Source: Acidobacteriota bacterium (lineage in GTDB: Bacteria; Acidobacteriota; UBA6911; RPQK01; JADFOI01). Taken from it: a stretch of 31,005 nucleotides of DNA. The notes under the pieces were generated by a model. The model saw only the letters and a program-made list of their open reading frames with translations. It was not told the DNA's origin and searched no databases. This document shows, piece by piece, positions 1-8,123 of the stretch (position 1 is its first letter; each line of letters opens with the position of its first letter). Where the stretch lies: assembly GCA_027295745.1 (NCBI GenBank), contig JAPUKI010000389.1, positions 1 to 31,005 of the forward strand. Direction: 5' to 3'. A program made the position numbers and the translations under genes.

Positions 1-2366
1 ATTGGAAGGTCATTGAGGCGGGTCTGAAGTGCCTGCAGGGGAAGTCCGTGGTGAATTCCATCAGTCTCAAGGAGGGGGAGGAAGAGTTTCTCCGGCAGGC
101 TCGACTCGCCCGACGCTATGGGGCGGCTGTGATCGTCATGGCTTTTGACGACGAGGGTCAGGCCGACACCCGGGAGCGCAAGGTCGAAATCTGCACTCGT
201 GCTTGCCAGCTCCTGACCGAAAAGGTGGGCTTCCCCCCCCAGGACATCATCGTCGATCCCAATATCTTCGCGGTGGCGACTGGAATCGAAGAGCACAACA
301 ATTACGCCGTCGACTTCCTTGAGGCCACCCGGGAAATCAAAAGAACCCTGCCTCATGTGAAGGTGAGCGGAGGACTCAGTAACATCTCCTTCTCCTTCCG
401 CGGCAACGATGCGGTTCGCGAAGCCATGCATTCGGTCTTCCTGTACCACGCCATCCAGGCGGGACTGGATATGGCCATTGTGAACCCTGCTCAACTGGCG
501 GTGTATGAAGAGATTCCTGAGGATCTGCGGGAGCGGGTGGAAGACGTCATTCTCAACCGCCGGCCCGATGCCACTGACCGGCTGCTGGAGGTAGCAGAGT
601 CGGCAGTGGGTCAATCGAAGAGTGTGACAGAGGATCTGGCCTGGCGTGAAAAACCGGTCAGTGAGCGCCTGTCCCATGCGCTGGTGAGCGGTATCAGTGA
701 GTATGTGGTGGAGGATACGGAGGAGGCTCGTCAGCAATATGCTCGTCCGATTCAAGTGATTGAGGGTCCCCTGATGGATGGAATGAACATCGTAGGGGAC
801 TTGTTCGGATCGGGAAAGATGTTCCTCCCTCAGGTGGTGAAAAGTGCCCGGGTGATGAAGAAGGCAGTGGCCTACCTGCTTCCCTTCATCGAAGAGGACA
901 AGAGCAAACTAGAGGACACCCGTTCCAAGGGCAAGATTCTGATGGCCACCGTCAAGGGAGACGTCCATGACATCGGCAAGAATATTGTGGGTGTGGTTCT
1001 GGAGTGCAATAACTATGAAGTGCTCGATCTCGGGGTGATGGTGCCGGCTGATCGTATTTTGAGGACCGCTCGAGAAGAAGGAGTCGACATCATCGGGCTG
1101 AGCGGTCTGATTACACCCTCACTGGCTCATATGGCTCAGCTTGCCTCTGAAATGACACGGGAAGGGTTTGATCTTCCTCTGCTGATCGGCGGGGCTACCA
1201 CTTCCCAGGTTCACACAGCAGTCAAGATTGCTCCTAACTACAGTCAAACAGTCTATGTTCCCGATGCCTCCCGCAGCGTATCGGTGGTCTCCAAGCTGCT
1301 CGGTGATGAGAGAGGCCGCTATACGAAGGAAGTCAACGCCAAATACAGGCAGATTCGTGAGCGGCACGAAGAAAGAAAGAAGCAGATCCGATTCCATCCT
1401 CTGGAGAAAGCACGCAGGAACAAAATCAGAATTGAATGGGCCAGTTACAGTCCGCCTGTTCCTCAACTGGTCGGGATCAAGAGGTTTGATCGATATTCTC
1501 TGAAAGAGCTGATCCAGTACATCGACTGGTCACCCTTTTTCAAGGTCTGGGAGCTGTCCGGACGTTACCCCCAGATTCTGGAAGATGAAAGGGTCGGTAA
1601 AGAAGCCACCGAACTCCACCAGAATGCCCAAAGTTTGCTGCAACGCATCGTGGATGAAAAACTGCTGGAAGCCAGGGGGGTCATTGGATTTTTTCCCGCC
1701 AACAGTGTGGAGGACGACGATATTGAAGTTTACACCGATGAATCCCGGTCACAGGTCCGGCTCACCCTTCACAACCTCAGACAACAGATCCAGAAACAGC
1801 CGGGCCGGCCCAATCGCTGTTTGAGTGACTTTATCGCACCCAAAGAAACAGGGGTGAAGGATTATATCGGGGCCTTTCTGGTCACCGGCGGGATTGGGAC
1901 TCAAGAAATCGTAACGGCCTTTGAGACAGAGCAGGATGTCTATCAGAGCATTATGGTGAAGGCATTGGCGGACCGCCTGGCCGAAGCCTTTGCGGAGAGA
2001 ATGCACCAGAGGGTTCGCCAGGAGTTTTGGGGTTATGTGTCTGAGGAGCAGCTGGACAAGCAGGCTCTGATCCAGGAGCGATACCAGGGCATTCGGCCTG
2101 CACCCGGCTATCCCGCCTGTCCCGAGCACAGCTTGAAAGCTGAGCTCTTTGAACTGTTGGGAGGCGAGAAACATTTGCCTGTTTGCCTGACCGATAGCTT
2201 TGCCATGGACCCGGCAGCTTCTGTGTGCGGATTTTACTTCTCCCATCCGGAGTCTCACTACTTCGGGGTCGGAAAAATCGACCGCGATCAGGTCAAGGAC
2301 TACGCCCGCAGAAGGAGGATCGACCAGGACACAGCCGAGCGTTGCCTCGCTCCCCTTCTGGATTAG
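1..2366 (+). CDS. metH: Cobalamin-dependent methionine synthase, C-terminal part (5' end outside window)
   Basis: Transfers a methyl group from methyltetrahydrofolate via methylcobalamin to homocysteine; cytosolic. The reading frame is open to the window edge (codons before the GTG at 48 read W-K-V-I-E-A-G-L-K), so the gene is partial and 48 is not a start. Numbering from the codon at 48: end of the pterin-binding domain (about 1-180, VNSISLKEG), B12 cap helices (about 195-285), Rossmann B12 domain with the DxHxxG motif (D305, H307, G310), then the AdoMet-dependent reactivation domain (about 440-772) with the RPAPGYPACPEH signature near 685 and a typical C-terminus. The homocysteine domain is not visible. 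Followed by a GC-rich hairpin and vapB. Confident in family; intactness upstream cannot be judged. Confidence 0.96.
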   Translation, partial: WKVIEAGLKCLQGKSVVNSISLKEGEEEFLRQARLARRYGAAVIVMAFDDEGQADTRERKVEICTRACQLLTEKVGFPPQDIIVDPNIFAVATGIEEHNNYAVDFLEATREIKRTLPHVKVSGGLSNISFSFRGNDAVREAMHSVFLYHAIQAGLDMAIVNPAQLAVYEEIPEDLRERVEDVILNRRPDATDRLLEVAESAVGQSKSVTEDLAWREKPVSERLSHALVSGISEYVVEDTEEARQQYARPIQVIEGPLMDGMNIVGDLFGSGKMFLPQVVKSARVMKKAVAYLLPFIEEDKSKLEDTRSKGKILMATVKGDVHDIGKNIVGVVLECNNYEVLDLGVMVPADRILRTAREEGVDIIGLSGLITPSLAHMAQLASEMTREGFDLPLLIGGATTSQVHTAVKIAPNYSQTVYVPDASRSVSVVSKLLGDERGRYTKEVNAKYRQIRERHEERKKQIRFHPLEKARRNKIRIEWASYSPPVPQLVGIKRFDRYSLKELIQYIDWSPFFKVWELSGRYPQILEDERVGKEATELHQNAQSLLQRIVDEKLLEARGVIGFFPANSVEDDDIEVYTDESRSQVRLTLHNLRQQIQKQPGRPNRCLSDFIAPKETGVKDYIGAFLVTGGIGTQEIVTAFETEQDVYQSIMVKALADRLAEAFAERMHQRVRQEFWGYVSEEQLDKQALIQERYQGIRPAPGYPACPEHSLKAELFELLGGEKHLPVCLTDSFAMDPAASVCGFYFSHPESHYFGVGKIDRDQVKDYARRRRIDQDTAERCLAPLLD

Positions 2367-2397
2367 GGAGAGTTTGGGGAGAGTCCCCACACTCCCT
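2365..2397 (+). terminator. Hairpin after metH, possible terminator
   Basis: AGGGA (2365-2369) pairs with TCCCT (2393-2397). An inner TGGGGA (2375-2380) pairs with TCCCCA (2384-2389) around a GAG loop. Only three T residues follow, so intrinsic termination would be weak. It lies directly on the metH stop and before the vapBC control region. Confidence 0.4.
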
Positions 2398-2406
2398 TTC
2401 AGGGAG

Positions 2407-2425
2407 ATGATGTATCATAATACTC
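2407..2425 (+). promoter_or_regulatory. Candidate vapBC promoter/operator
   Basis: An interrupted palindrome ATGAT-GT-ATCAT (2407-2418) overlaps a possible -10 hexamer CATAAT (2415-2420), only a few bases before the vapB ATG at 2426. The one purine-rich stretch (AGGGAG, 2401-2406) is too far from the ATG to be a good ribosome site, so a leaderless or very short leader transcript is possible. VapBC pairs usually repress themselves by binding palindromes in their own promoter; applying that here is inference. Confidence 0.4.
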
Positions 2426-2662
2426 ATGAAGCGCATCAGCGTGAGTGTGAGTGACGCATTAGCCAAACGCGCCAAAGCCATCGCCAAAAGCCAGAAAATA
2501 TCAGTTGGTGAGCTGCTCAGGAAAAGCCTGGAGACCTATGTATCTCGTTTACCCGCCCAGCCACGACAGCTCGGGAAGCTGCCCGTGTTCAAGCTGGGAA
2601 AACCGCGCCAGCAGGACTTAAGAAGAGCCATCTACCAGGATGCTCACGTGGTGAGTCCATGA
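2426..2662 (+). CDS. vapB: VapB-like ribbon-helix-helix antitoxin
   Basis: A 78-residue protein. The N-terminal 45 residues fit a ribbon-helix-helix DNA-binding fold (KRISVSVSDALAKRAKAIAK, then a helix ending in LLRKSLETYV). A basic, proline-rich tail (PAQPRQLGKLPVFKLGKP) would be the disordered segment that wraps the toxin. Its role is to neutralise the downstream PIN toxin and repress the operon. The stop codon overlaps the start of the PIN gene by ATGA (2659-2662), the usual translational coupling of VapBC pairs. Exact subfamily is unknown; the call rests on fold pattern and the neighbour. Confidence 0.8.
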   Translation: MKRISVSVSDALAKRAKAIAKSQKISVGELLRKSLETYVSRLPAQPRQLGKLPVFKLGKPRQQDLRRAIYQDAHVVSP

Positions 2663-3105
2663 ACAGCGCAGTTGACACAAACCTGCTACTTTACGCCCAT
2701 AACAGCTCGGTCTCTCAACACTCGGCCGCCAGAGACTTTGTCGAGTCCAGAGTCTTGGCTGTCGGAGAGGAAGAGTTTGTTATCTGTCACCAGACCCTGT
2801 GTGAGCTCTTCGCGGCATTGACCAATTCGATTCTTCTTCCCAATCCCCTCACAACCGAACAGGCCTGGGACGTCTGTCGGATCTATTTGGACCACCCTCT
2901 CATCCAGAAGATTGCCTACGAGCCTGCCATCCTTAAAGTCATTGAATCCTTACTTCGCGATGGACCGCAAAGAGGCAAACGCCTCTTTGATCTCAAACTG
3001 GCGGCGACACTCAGGTATCATCGTGTCAGAAGACTCTATACCTGCAACCCGAAGCATTTTGCCGGCTTTGACTTTCTGGAGGTCGTGCATCCACTAAAAG
3101 GGTGA
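2659..3105 (+). CDS. vapC: VapC-like PIN-domain ribonuclease toxin
   Basis: A 148-residue PIN-domain protein, normal length for VapC, a Mg-dependent endoribonuclease that typically cuts tRNA or rRNA. Acidic active-site residues are visible: D6 in VDTN, E49 in LCEL and D111 in LFDLKLAA. The fourth position, often N/D in a TxDxDF motif, reads C-N-P-K-H-F (129-134), so N130 takes that place. Coupled by a 4-base overlap to vapB. It converges on kdsC, with only 14 bases between the two stop codons and a symmetrical hairpin there. Likely a stability or accessory module inserted between metH and the Kdo operon; target unknown. Confidence 0.85.
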   Translation: MNSAVDTNLLLYAHNSSVSQHSAARDFVESRVLAVGEEEFVICHQTLCELFAALTNSILLPNPLTTEQAWDVCRIYLDHPLIQKIAYEPAILKVIESLLRDGPQRGKRLFDLKLAATLRYHRVRRLYTCNPKHFAGFDFLEVVHPLKG

Positions 3106-3115
3106 AGAGGAAATG

Positions 3116-3151
3116 TGGATCAACCCGGGATCATGATCCCCGTTTGATCCA
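3116..3151. terminator. Symmetrical hairpin between convergent vapC and kdsC
   Basis: TGGATCAA (3116-3123) pairs with TTGATCCA (3144-3151). Inside lies a perfect 14-base palindrome GGGATCATGATCCC (3127-3140), separated from the outer arms by three bases on each side. It spans the kdsC stop codon and sits just after the vapC stop, so it could end transcription from both sides. No clear T-run is present. Confidence 0.45.
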
Positions 3152-3677
3152 GTTCTTCTATGACTTTTTCCCACTTACCGGTGGTCTTGAGCAAAAGATC
3201 CACCACTTCGCGAACTGCCCCGTAGCCGCCTCTTTCACGGGTGACGTAGTGCACGCAATATCTGACGGCTTCCGCTGCGTTGCGCGGTGCTGCCGAAAAG
3301 CCCACCCGCTTCAGCAGTGGAATGTCGGGCAGATCGTCTCCGACATACGCCACTTGCGAGGCTTCCAGGTTTCGCTCCTTCAAGATCTTCTCAAAATCCT
3401 TGACCTTGTCCCTGGAACCCTGGACCAGGAGTTCAACACCCAGCTCGCGGGCTCGAGCCTCGACCTCTTCACTGGTGCGTCCACTGAGAAACCCCACTTC
3501 CCAGCCCACCTTTCCGGCCAGTCGAATTGCCAGGCCATCATAAACTGAAAAGAACTTGATTTCGCCACCATCGGGAAGCAGACCAATTCGCCCGTCCGTC
3601 AATACGCCGTCCACATCCAACAAAATCAGGCGGATCTTCTGAAGGTTAGCCACGACTTGAACAGGTAGTGTTGTCAT
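3120..3677 (-). CDS. kdsC: 3-deoxy-D-manno-octulosonate 8-phosphate phosphatase (KdsC)
   Basis: Removes phosphate from Kdo-8-phosphate to give Kdo, the third step of Kdo synthesis for lipid A core. 185 residues, standard for this C0-type HAD phosphatase. HAD motif I is DVDGVLTDG with catalytic D21 and D23. Motif II is SGRTSEEV (about 65), and a conserved Lys precedes GDDLPDIPLL (about 112-122), which supplies the metal ligands. The family phrase SVYDGLAIRLA follows motif I. The ATG at 3677 lies three bases after the kdsD stop, so it is the distal gene of the Kdo operon. A palindrome overlaps its last codons. Confidence 0.95.
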   Translation of the reverse strand: MTTLPVQVVANLQKIRLILLDVDGVLTDGRIGLLPDGGEIKFFSVYDGLAIRLAGKVGWEVGFLSGRTSEEVEARARELGVELLVQGSRDKVKDFEKILKERNLEASQVAYVGDDLPDIPLLKRVGFSAAPRNAAEAVRYCVHYVTRERGGYGAVREVVDLLLKTTGKWEKVIEELDQTGIMIPG

Positions 3678-3680
3678 GAT

Positions 3681-4640
3681 CTAAAACATCTCCGTTCCCC
3701 ACAGGTCATGCAGGTGAATGATGCCGATGAGCCTTCGGGAGGCATCAGTGACCATCAAAGAAGTGATCTTTCGCTGCTCCATGAGGTGGAGCGCACCCGT
3801 GGCCAGCTCATCCTGGCTGATCGTCAGAGGATCTTTCGTCATGCACTGACTTGCGGTGCGGGAGAGAACCTCCTCGCGCTCAGTTTGAAGCAACCTTCGT
3901 ATATCTCCATCTGAGATGACTCCAACCAAACGATCATCGTCTTCCACGACACTGGTAACACCCAGCCCTTTGCGCGACATCTCATAGATGACAGCATCCA
4001 TCCCAGCCTCCACGGTCACTTTGGGAATTTGTTCTCCCTGATGCATCAACTCTCCCACCTTGGCCAGCCTCTTGCCCAGTCTCCCGCCGGGATGCAGACG
4101 GGCAAAGTCCTCCAGATGAAATCCCTTCTTCTCCGACAGGGAAAGGGCCAAAGCGTCGCCCAAAGCCATGGAGGCGGCGGTGGAAGCAGTAGGCGCCAGC
4201 CCAAAGGGACAGGCTTCCTGGTCCACACCAACATCCAGCACCACATCCGCGTTCTGGGCCAGGGTTGAATCGGTATTGCCCACCATTGAGATCAAGGGAA
4301 TACCCAAACGCTTGATGGTCTCCACCAGCTTCACCAGCTCTTCCGTTTCCCCACTATTGGAAAGTGCCAGAACCACATCTCCGGAGACGAGCATCCCCAC
4401 ATCCCCGTGGACTGCTTCTGCCGGGTGAAGAAAAACCGATGGAGTACCGGTGCTGCTCAGTGTGGCCGCAATTTTTCTAGAGACAATGCCCGACTTTCCC
4501 ATACCCGTGACCACCACCCGCCCCTGGCAGTTGGCTAACAACTCCACTGCACCATCAAAGGTTTCGCCCAGCCGCGGGATCAGACTCGCAATGGCGTCCG
4601 CTTCAATTTGGAGAACTCTGCGCCCAGTTTCTTGAGACAT
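3681..4640 (-). CDS. kdsD: Arabinose-5-phosphate isomerase (KdsD/KpsF)
   Basis: Converts ribulose-5-phosphate to arabinose-5-phosphate, the first committed Kdo precursor. From the ATG at 4640 it is 319 residues: an N-terminal SIS sugar-isomerase domain (VVVTGMGKSG about 40-50, STGTPSVFLHPAEA, ALSNSGETEE) followed by two CBS domains (from about 200 to the end). An in-frame opening continues upstream to 4733, but those 31 residues come entirely from a heptamer repeat array and are rejected; MSQETGRRVLQIEADAI matches the normal family start. It lies downstream of kdsA, separated by 89 bases of repeats, and just before kdsC. Confidence 0.95.
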   Translation of the reverse strand: MSQETGRRVLQIEADAIASLIPRLGETFDGAVELLANCQGRVVVTGMGKSGIVSRKIAATLSSTGTPSVFLHPAEAVHGDVGMLVSGDVVLALSNSGETEELVKLVETIKRLGIPLISMVGNTDSTLAQNADVVLDVGVDQEACPFGLAPTASTAASMALGDALALSLSEKKGFHLEDFARLHPGGRLGKRLAKVGELMHQGEQIPKVTVEAGMDAVIYEMSRKGLGVTSVVEDDDRLVGVISDGDIRRLLQTEREEVLSRTASQCMTKDPLTISQDELATGALHLMEQRKITSLMVTDASRRLIGIIHLHDLWGTEMF

Positions 4641-4645
4641 TCTTA

Positions 4646-4671
4646 AGACCACAGACCACAGACCACAGACC
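4646..4671. repeat. Heptamer array, ACAGACC family
   Basis: Three exact ACAGACC units (4651-4671) preceded by a partial unit AGACC. Located in the short gap between kdsA and kdsD, immediately upstream of the kdsD start. Confidence 0.9.
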
Positions 4672-4678
4672 GGAAGAA

Positions 4679-4727
4679 GAATCCAGAATACAGAATCCAG
4701 AAGACAGAAGATTCTTGGAACCTGGAA
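4679..4727. repeat. Heptamer array, GAATCCA family passing into CTTGGAA family
   Basis: Seven units in unbroken 7-base register: GAATCCA, GAATACA, GAATCCA, GAAGACA, GAAGATT, CTTGGAA, CCTGGAA. The motif changes from one family to another without a phase shift. It ends at the kdsA stop codon (4730-4732). Confidence 0.88.
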
Positions 4728-4729
4728 GT

Positions 4730-5578
4730 TCACTCCTGGTCTTTGACCAGGCGGTCAATTTGTTGCAACTGGCTTAAAACATTCTTCACTTCATCGATTA
4801 ACAAGGCGTTGGCGCCGTCACTGAGTGCCTTGTCAGGTCGATCATGGACTTCGATAAAAACGCCGTCCGTTCCCACCGCCACTGCGGCTCTTGCCAGATG
4901 AGGAATGAACTCGGCCTGTCCGCCGCTCGCCCCACCCGCCCCACCTGGCAGCTGCACACTATGGGTGGCGTCAAAGACGACCGGGACACCCAGGGCTCGA
5001 ATGATGGGAAGAGACCTAAGGTCCGACACAAGGTTATTGTATCCGAAGGACACGCCTCGCTCTGTGAGGATTATTCGAGAGCCTTCCACCGAGCGGGCCT
5101 TCTCCAAAACATGCTGGACATCCCCGGGGGCCATAAACTGGCCCTTCTTGATATTGACGATCTTTCCGGTGGAGGCGGCGGCCAGGATTAAATCGGTTTG
5201 CCGGGAAAGCAAGGCCGGAATCTGCAGCACATCCAGCACCTGGGCCGCTGGTTCGACTTGAGCTACCTCATGGACATCGGAGAGCACAGGAATCTTGAGA
5301 TCCTGACTCACCCGCTGGAGGATTCCCAGGCCCTTCTCCAATCCAGGCCCCCGATAAGAGTGGATCGAGGTACGATTGGCTTTGTCGTATGAGGCCTTGA
5401 AAATAAAAGGGATCTTCAGGCCGGAAGTGATCTCTTTCAACCGCCCGGCCATGTCCATGCAGTGCGCCTCACTCTCAATCACACAGGGACCGGCAATCAA
5501 AAAAAAGGGGTTGTTGCCACCAAGTTTCCAGTTCCCCAGGGAAATCACGGGCGTTGGTGTCATCAATCGACTGGTCAC
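4730..5578 (-). CDS. kdsA: 3-deoxy-8-phosphooctulonate synthase (Kdo-8-P synthase)
   Basis: Condenses phosphoenolpyruvate and arabinose-5-phosphate to Kdo-8-phosphate. About 277-282 residues, normal length. Signature segments: LIAGPCVIES near the N-terminus, FKASYDKANRTSIHSYRGPG, LSDVHE, QIPALLSRQTDL, KKGQFMAP and FDATHSVQLPGG. The Cys in AGPCVIES is the metal ligand of the metal-dependent class; metal-independent enzymes such as that of E. coli have Asn there. The GTG at 5578 shares its first base with the last base of the pyrG stop (TAGTG); an ATG at 5563 is an equally good start. Co-transcribed with pyrG and kdsB. Confidence 0.95.
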   Translation of the reverse strand: MTSRLMTPTPVISLGNWKLGGNNPFFLIAGPCVIESEAHCMDMAGRLKEITSGLKIPFIFKASYDKANRTSIHSYRGPGLEKGLGILQRVSQDLKIPVLSDVHEVAQVEPAAQVLDVLQIPALLSRQTDLILAAASTGKIVNIKKGQFMAPGDVQHVLEKARSVEGSRIILTERGVSFGYNNLVSDLRSLPIIRALGVPVVFDATHSVQLPGGAGGASGGQAEFIPHLARAAVAVGTDGVFIEVHDRPDKALSDGANALLIDEVKNVLSQLQQIDRLVKDQE

Positions 5579-7233
5579 TACCGCACTTTCCCGACCGGGC
5601 TCTCTGACACGACTGAGGACATTTTCTCACCAGTTCGTGACAATCTAAACTCGGCGGCGGCCTTGATAAAGCTCTCAAAGAGCGGATGAGGCTTAAGCGG
5701 TTTGGACTTGAATTCGGGATGAAACTGACAGGCTAAGAACCACGGATGATCCTCGAGCTCCACGATCTCAACAAAGTTTTTGTCAGGGGAGTTACCAGAA
5801 ATTTTCAGACCGTAACTGGTGAGAAGTTCCTCATACTCCCGGTTAAACTCATAGCGGTGTCGATGACGCTCGGAGATCTCTCCTTCTCCGTAAACACGGA
5901 AAGCCAGAGAATCCTTCTCTAAAACACAGGGGTAAGCTCCCAGCCGCATCGTTCCACCCATGTCCCCAACTCCCAACAGTTCCCGCAGTTTATAAATGAC
6001 GCGGTGTGCAGTGGAACTATCAAACTCCGAGCTATGAGCATCCAGCGAGCACACGTTCCGGGCAAATTCAATCACTGCGCACTGCATCCCCAAACAGAGG
6101 CCCAAAAAGGGGACTTTGTTGACTCGAGCATATTGAATGCCCCGAAGCATCCCATCGATTCCACGCGTACCAAACCCGCCCGGAACGAGGATACAGTCCA
6201 CGTCCTTCAGTTTACCTTCCCAATCTTCACCAACCAGGCCTTCTGATTCCACCCAATGCAGCTTGACGGCCAAGCGATGGGGGAGTCCTCCGTGCAGCAG
6301 AGCTTCATTGAGGCTCTTGTAGGAGTCCTCAAACTCCACATACTTGCCAACGATTCCAACCGTCACCTCGCCCTCCGGATTGCGAATCACCTCAACCAAA
6401 TTCTTCCACGAGCTCAGATCACACTCACTCTCAGGCAGTTGAAGCAGTTTCACGATGCTCGAGTCCAGATCTTCTTCGTGCAAAACAAGAGGGACTTCAT
6501 AGATGCTCTCAACGTTCTTCGCCGTCATAACCGCTTCGGCAGCAACATTACAAAACAGTGCGATCTTGTCTTTGATTTCCGGCGGCAACTGGCGATCCGT
6601 ACGACACAGCAGGATGTCAGCCTGAATTCCGATCTCACGCAGCTCTCTGACAGAGTGCTGTGTAGGCTTGGTTTTCAGCTCTCCCGATCCCTCAATAAAG
6701 GGGACCAGGGTGAGATGAATAAAGACGGAGTTCTCCTGACCCACCTCATTGCGCATCTGACGAATAGCTTCCAAAAAGGGGAGACTTTCAATATCCCCGA
6801 CCGTTCCTCCGATCTCCACGATGACCACATCCACGTCTTCACTCAGCCTCTTGATGGTGGCCTTGATTTCATTGGTGATGTGGGGAATCACCTGCACCGT
6901 TGTTCCCAGATAGTCTCCCCGTCGCTCTTTCTCAATAACGGTTTGATAGATCTTTCCGGTGGTGGAATTGTTGGCCCGCGATAAACGAAGATCGGTAAAG
7001 CGCTCGTAATGCCCCAAATCCAGGTCGGTTTCAGCGCCATCATCGGTGACAAAAACCTCACCGTGCTGAAAAGGACTCATGGTCCCCGGATCGACGTTGA
7101 TATAGGGATCGAGCTTCAGCAAGGTAACCTTTAGGCCCCGCGACTCCAGGAGACATCCAATAGAAGCCGAAGCGAGGCCCTTCCCCAGCGAACTCAAGAC
7201 CCCACCCGTCACGAAAATAAACTTGGTTGACAT
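5578..7233 (-). CDS. pyrG: CTP synthase
   Basis: Makes CTP from UTP, ATP and glutamine; here it supplies CTP to KdsB for Kdo activation, which explains its place inside the Kdo operon, an arrangement common in Gram-negatives. 551 residues. N-terminal synthetase domain with FVTGGVLSSLGKGLASAS (about 6-23), DPYINVDPGTMSPFQHGEVFV and EIGGTVGDIESLPFLEAIRQ. The C-terminal class I glutamine amidotransferase has nucleophile Cys in FLGLCLGMQ and the HPEF His/Glu pair near 525. The ATG at 7233 follows GGAGGAAGG closely. The last 20 residues (SRTGEKMSSVVSESPVGKVR) are a variable tail. Confidence 0.98.
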   Translation of the reverse strand: MSTKFIFVTGGVLSSLGKGLASASIGCLLESRGLKVTLLKLDPYINVDPGTMSPFQHGEVFVTDDGAETDLDLGHYERFTDLRLSRANNSTTGKIYQTVIEKERRGDYLGTTVQVIPHITNEIKATIKRLSEDVDVVIVEIGGTVGDIESLPFLEAIRQMRNEVGQENSVFIHLTLVPFIEGSGELKTKPTQHSVRELREIGIQADILLCRTDRQLPPEIKDKIALFCNVAAEAVMTAKNVESIYEVPLVLHEEDLDSSIVKLLQLPESECDLSSWKNLVEVIRNPEGEVTVGIVGKYVEFEDSYKSLNEALLHGGLPHRLAVKLHWVESEGLVGEDWEGKLKDVDCILVPGGFGTRGIDGMLRGIQYARVNKVPFLGLCLGMQCAVIEFARNVCSLDAHSSEFDSSTAHRVIYKLRELLGVGDMGGTMRLGAYPCVLEKDSLAFRVYGEGEISERHRHRYEFNREYEELLTSYGLKISGNSPDKNFVEIVELEDHPWFLACQFHPEFKSKPLKPHPLFESFIKAAAEFRLSRTGEKMSSVVSESPVGKVR

Positions 7234-7244
7234 CCTTCCTCCGG

Positions 7245-7988
7245 TTACCTCCCTTGTGATCCCTCCGGCTCATTCTCCAATAGGGGTCTGACACGCTCCA
7301 AATCCTCCTCTGTGTCCACTCCAAGACTGTCTTGATACACCTCGACAACCTGAATGGGGATGCCATTTTCCAGCCATCTCAGCTGCTCCAGGGCTTCAAT
7401 CTTTTCCAGTCTGGAAGGCCTCAGCTTGGATAAGGTCTGCAGAAATTCCCGACGATATCCGTAAAGTCCGAGATGCTTATAAACAGCGCCAGTCGCCTTT
7501 CGCGGATAGGGAATGGTGGAACGAGAAAAGTAAAGGGCACGATCCTGCTCATCCACCACAACCTTGACGACATCCGGGCTGTCGATCTCTGCCGGATCGG
7601 TGATCTTAATTCGGGCAGTCGTGATCTGAACCTGGGAGTTCCCCTCAAAAGGAGAACAGACCTGCTCAATCGTATCCGCTGCCATCAGCGGTTCATCCCC
7701 CTGAATGTTCACAAAAACCTCTCCCTGGACAGATTCCGCCACTTCGGCCACCCGGTCGGATCCGGTCAGGTGGTCCGAAGCCGTCATCAGGGCCTTCCCT
7801 CCGAAATCTTTTACCCTGCGAAAGACCCGTTCATCCTCAGTGGCGACGATGACTTCAGCCAGGCGTGAAACCTGGCTAACCCGCTCGTACACCCACTGGA
7901 TCAGGGGTTTGCCGGCAATCTCGATGAGAGGTTTTCCCGGGAGTCTTGAGGAGTTGAAGCGAACCGGAATGACTCCAACGAAGTGCAT
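7245..7988 (-). CDS. kdsB: 3-deoxy-manno-octulosonate cytidylyltransferase (CMP-Kdo synthetase)
   Basis: Activates Kdo with CTP to CMP-Kdo for transfer to lipid A. From the ATG at 7988 it is 247 residues, the usual length: VGVIPVRFNSSRLPGKPL (nucleotide-binding start), VATEDERV, SDHLTGSDRVAEV, VNIQGDEPL and YKHLGLYGYRREFL. The frame stays open upstream to 8081, but that 31-residue extension is encoded by heptamer repeats and a hairpin, so it is rejected. First visible gene of the Kdo operon; 11 bases separate its stop from the pyrG start. No strong ribosome site is seen. Confidence 0.96.
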   Translation of the reverse strand: MHFVGVIPVRFNSSRLPGKPLIEIAGKPLIQWVYERVSQVSRLAEVIVATEDERVFRRVKDFGGKALMTASDHLTGSDRVAEVAESVQGEVFVNIQGDEPLMAADTIEQVCSPFEGNSQVQITTARIKITDPAEIDSPDVVKVVVDEQDRALYFSRSTIPYPRKATGAVYKHLGLYGYRREFLQTLSKLRPSRLEKIEALEQLRWLENGIPIQVVEVYQDSLGVDTEEDLERVRPLLENEPEGSQGR

Positions 7989-8000
7989 AGGGAAGTGTAC

Positions 8001-8030
8001 AACAGACAATAGACAACAGACAACAGACAA
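8001..8030. repeat. Heptamer array, AACAGAC family
   Basis: Units AACAGAC, AATAGAC, AACAGAC, AACAGAC and a partial fifth in one 7-base register, upstream of kdsB. An 18-base stretch (8000-8017) is the exact reverse complement of part of the array at 8124-8186, so the two arrays of this gap can pair. Confidence 0.9.
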
Positions 8031-8034
8031 CCGC

Positions 8035-8047
8035 CGGCCGAAGGCCG
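8035..8047. repeat. GC-rich hairpin with GAA loop
   Basis: CGGCC-GAA-GGCCG, a perfect 5-base stem with a three-base GAA loop, lying between two heptamer arrays. Confidence 0.7.
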
Positions 8048-8051
8048 TCGG

Positions 8052-8096
8052 AAATTCAAAATTCCAAATCCCAAATTCCAAACAATTTCAAAATCC
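8052..8096. repeat. Heptamer array, AAATTCC family
   Basis: AAATTCA, AAATTCC, AAATCCC, AAATTCC in register, followed by degenerate AAACAAT and TTCAAAA units. The same motif family recurs at 22443-22509. Confidence 0.85.
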
Positions 8097-8109
8097 GGAC
8101 CCCTGGAAG

Positions 8110-8122
8110 GCGCGCTTCGCGC
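8110..8122. repeat. GC-rich hairpin with CTT loop (GAAG on the other strand)
   Basis: GCGCG-CTT-CGCGC, a 5-base stem. The minus strand contains GCGAAGC, a sequence known to form an unusually stable DNA mini-hairpin. Located between heptamer arrays. Confidence 0.65.
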
Positions 8123-8123
8123 T

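Noticed and set aside
48..50. GTG at 48 as the start of metH
   Set aside because: The frame is open to the window edge and the residues before it continue the pterin-binding domain, so the gene simply enters from outside.
4641..4733. 31-residue N-terminal extension of KdsD
   Set aside because: It is encoded by heptamer repeats and has no family similarity; the ATG at 4640 gives the normal protein.
6256..6984. 242-residue plus-strand opening opposite pyrG
   Set aside because: Shadow of the well-supported CTP synthase gene; no recognisable domain.
7989..8081. 31-residue N-terminal extension of KdsB
   Set aside because: It is encoded by repeats and a hairpin; the ATG at 7988 gives the normal 247-residue enzyme.
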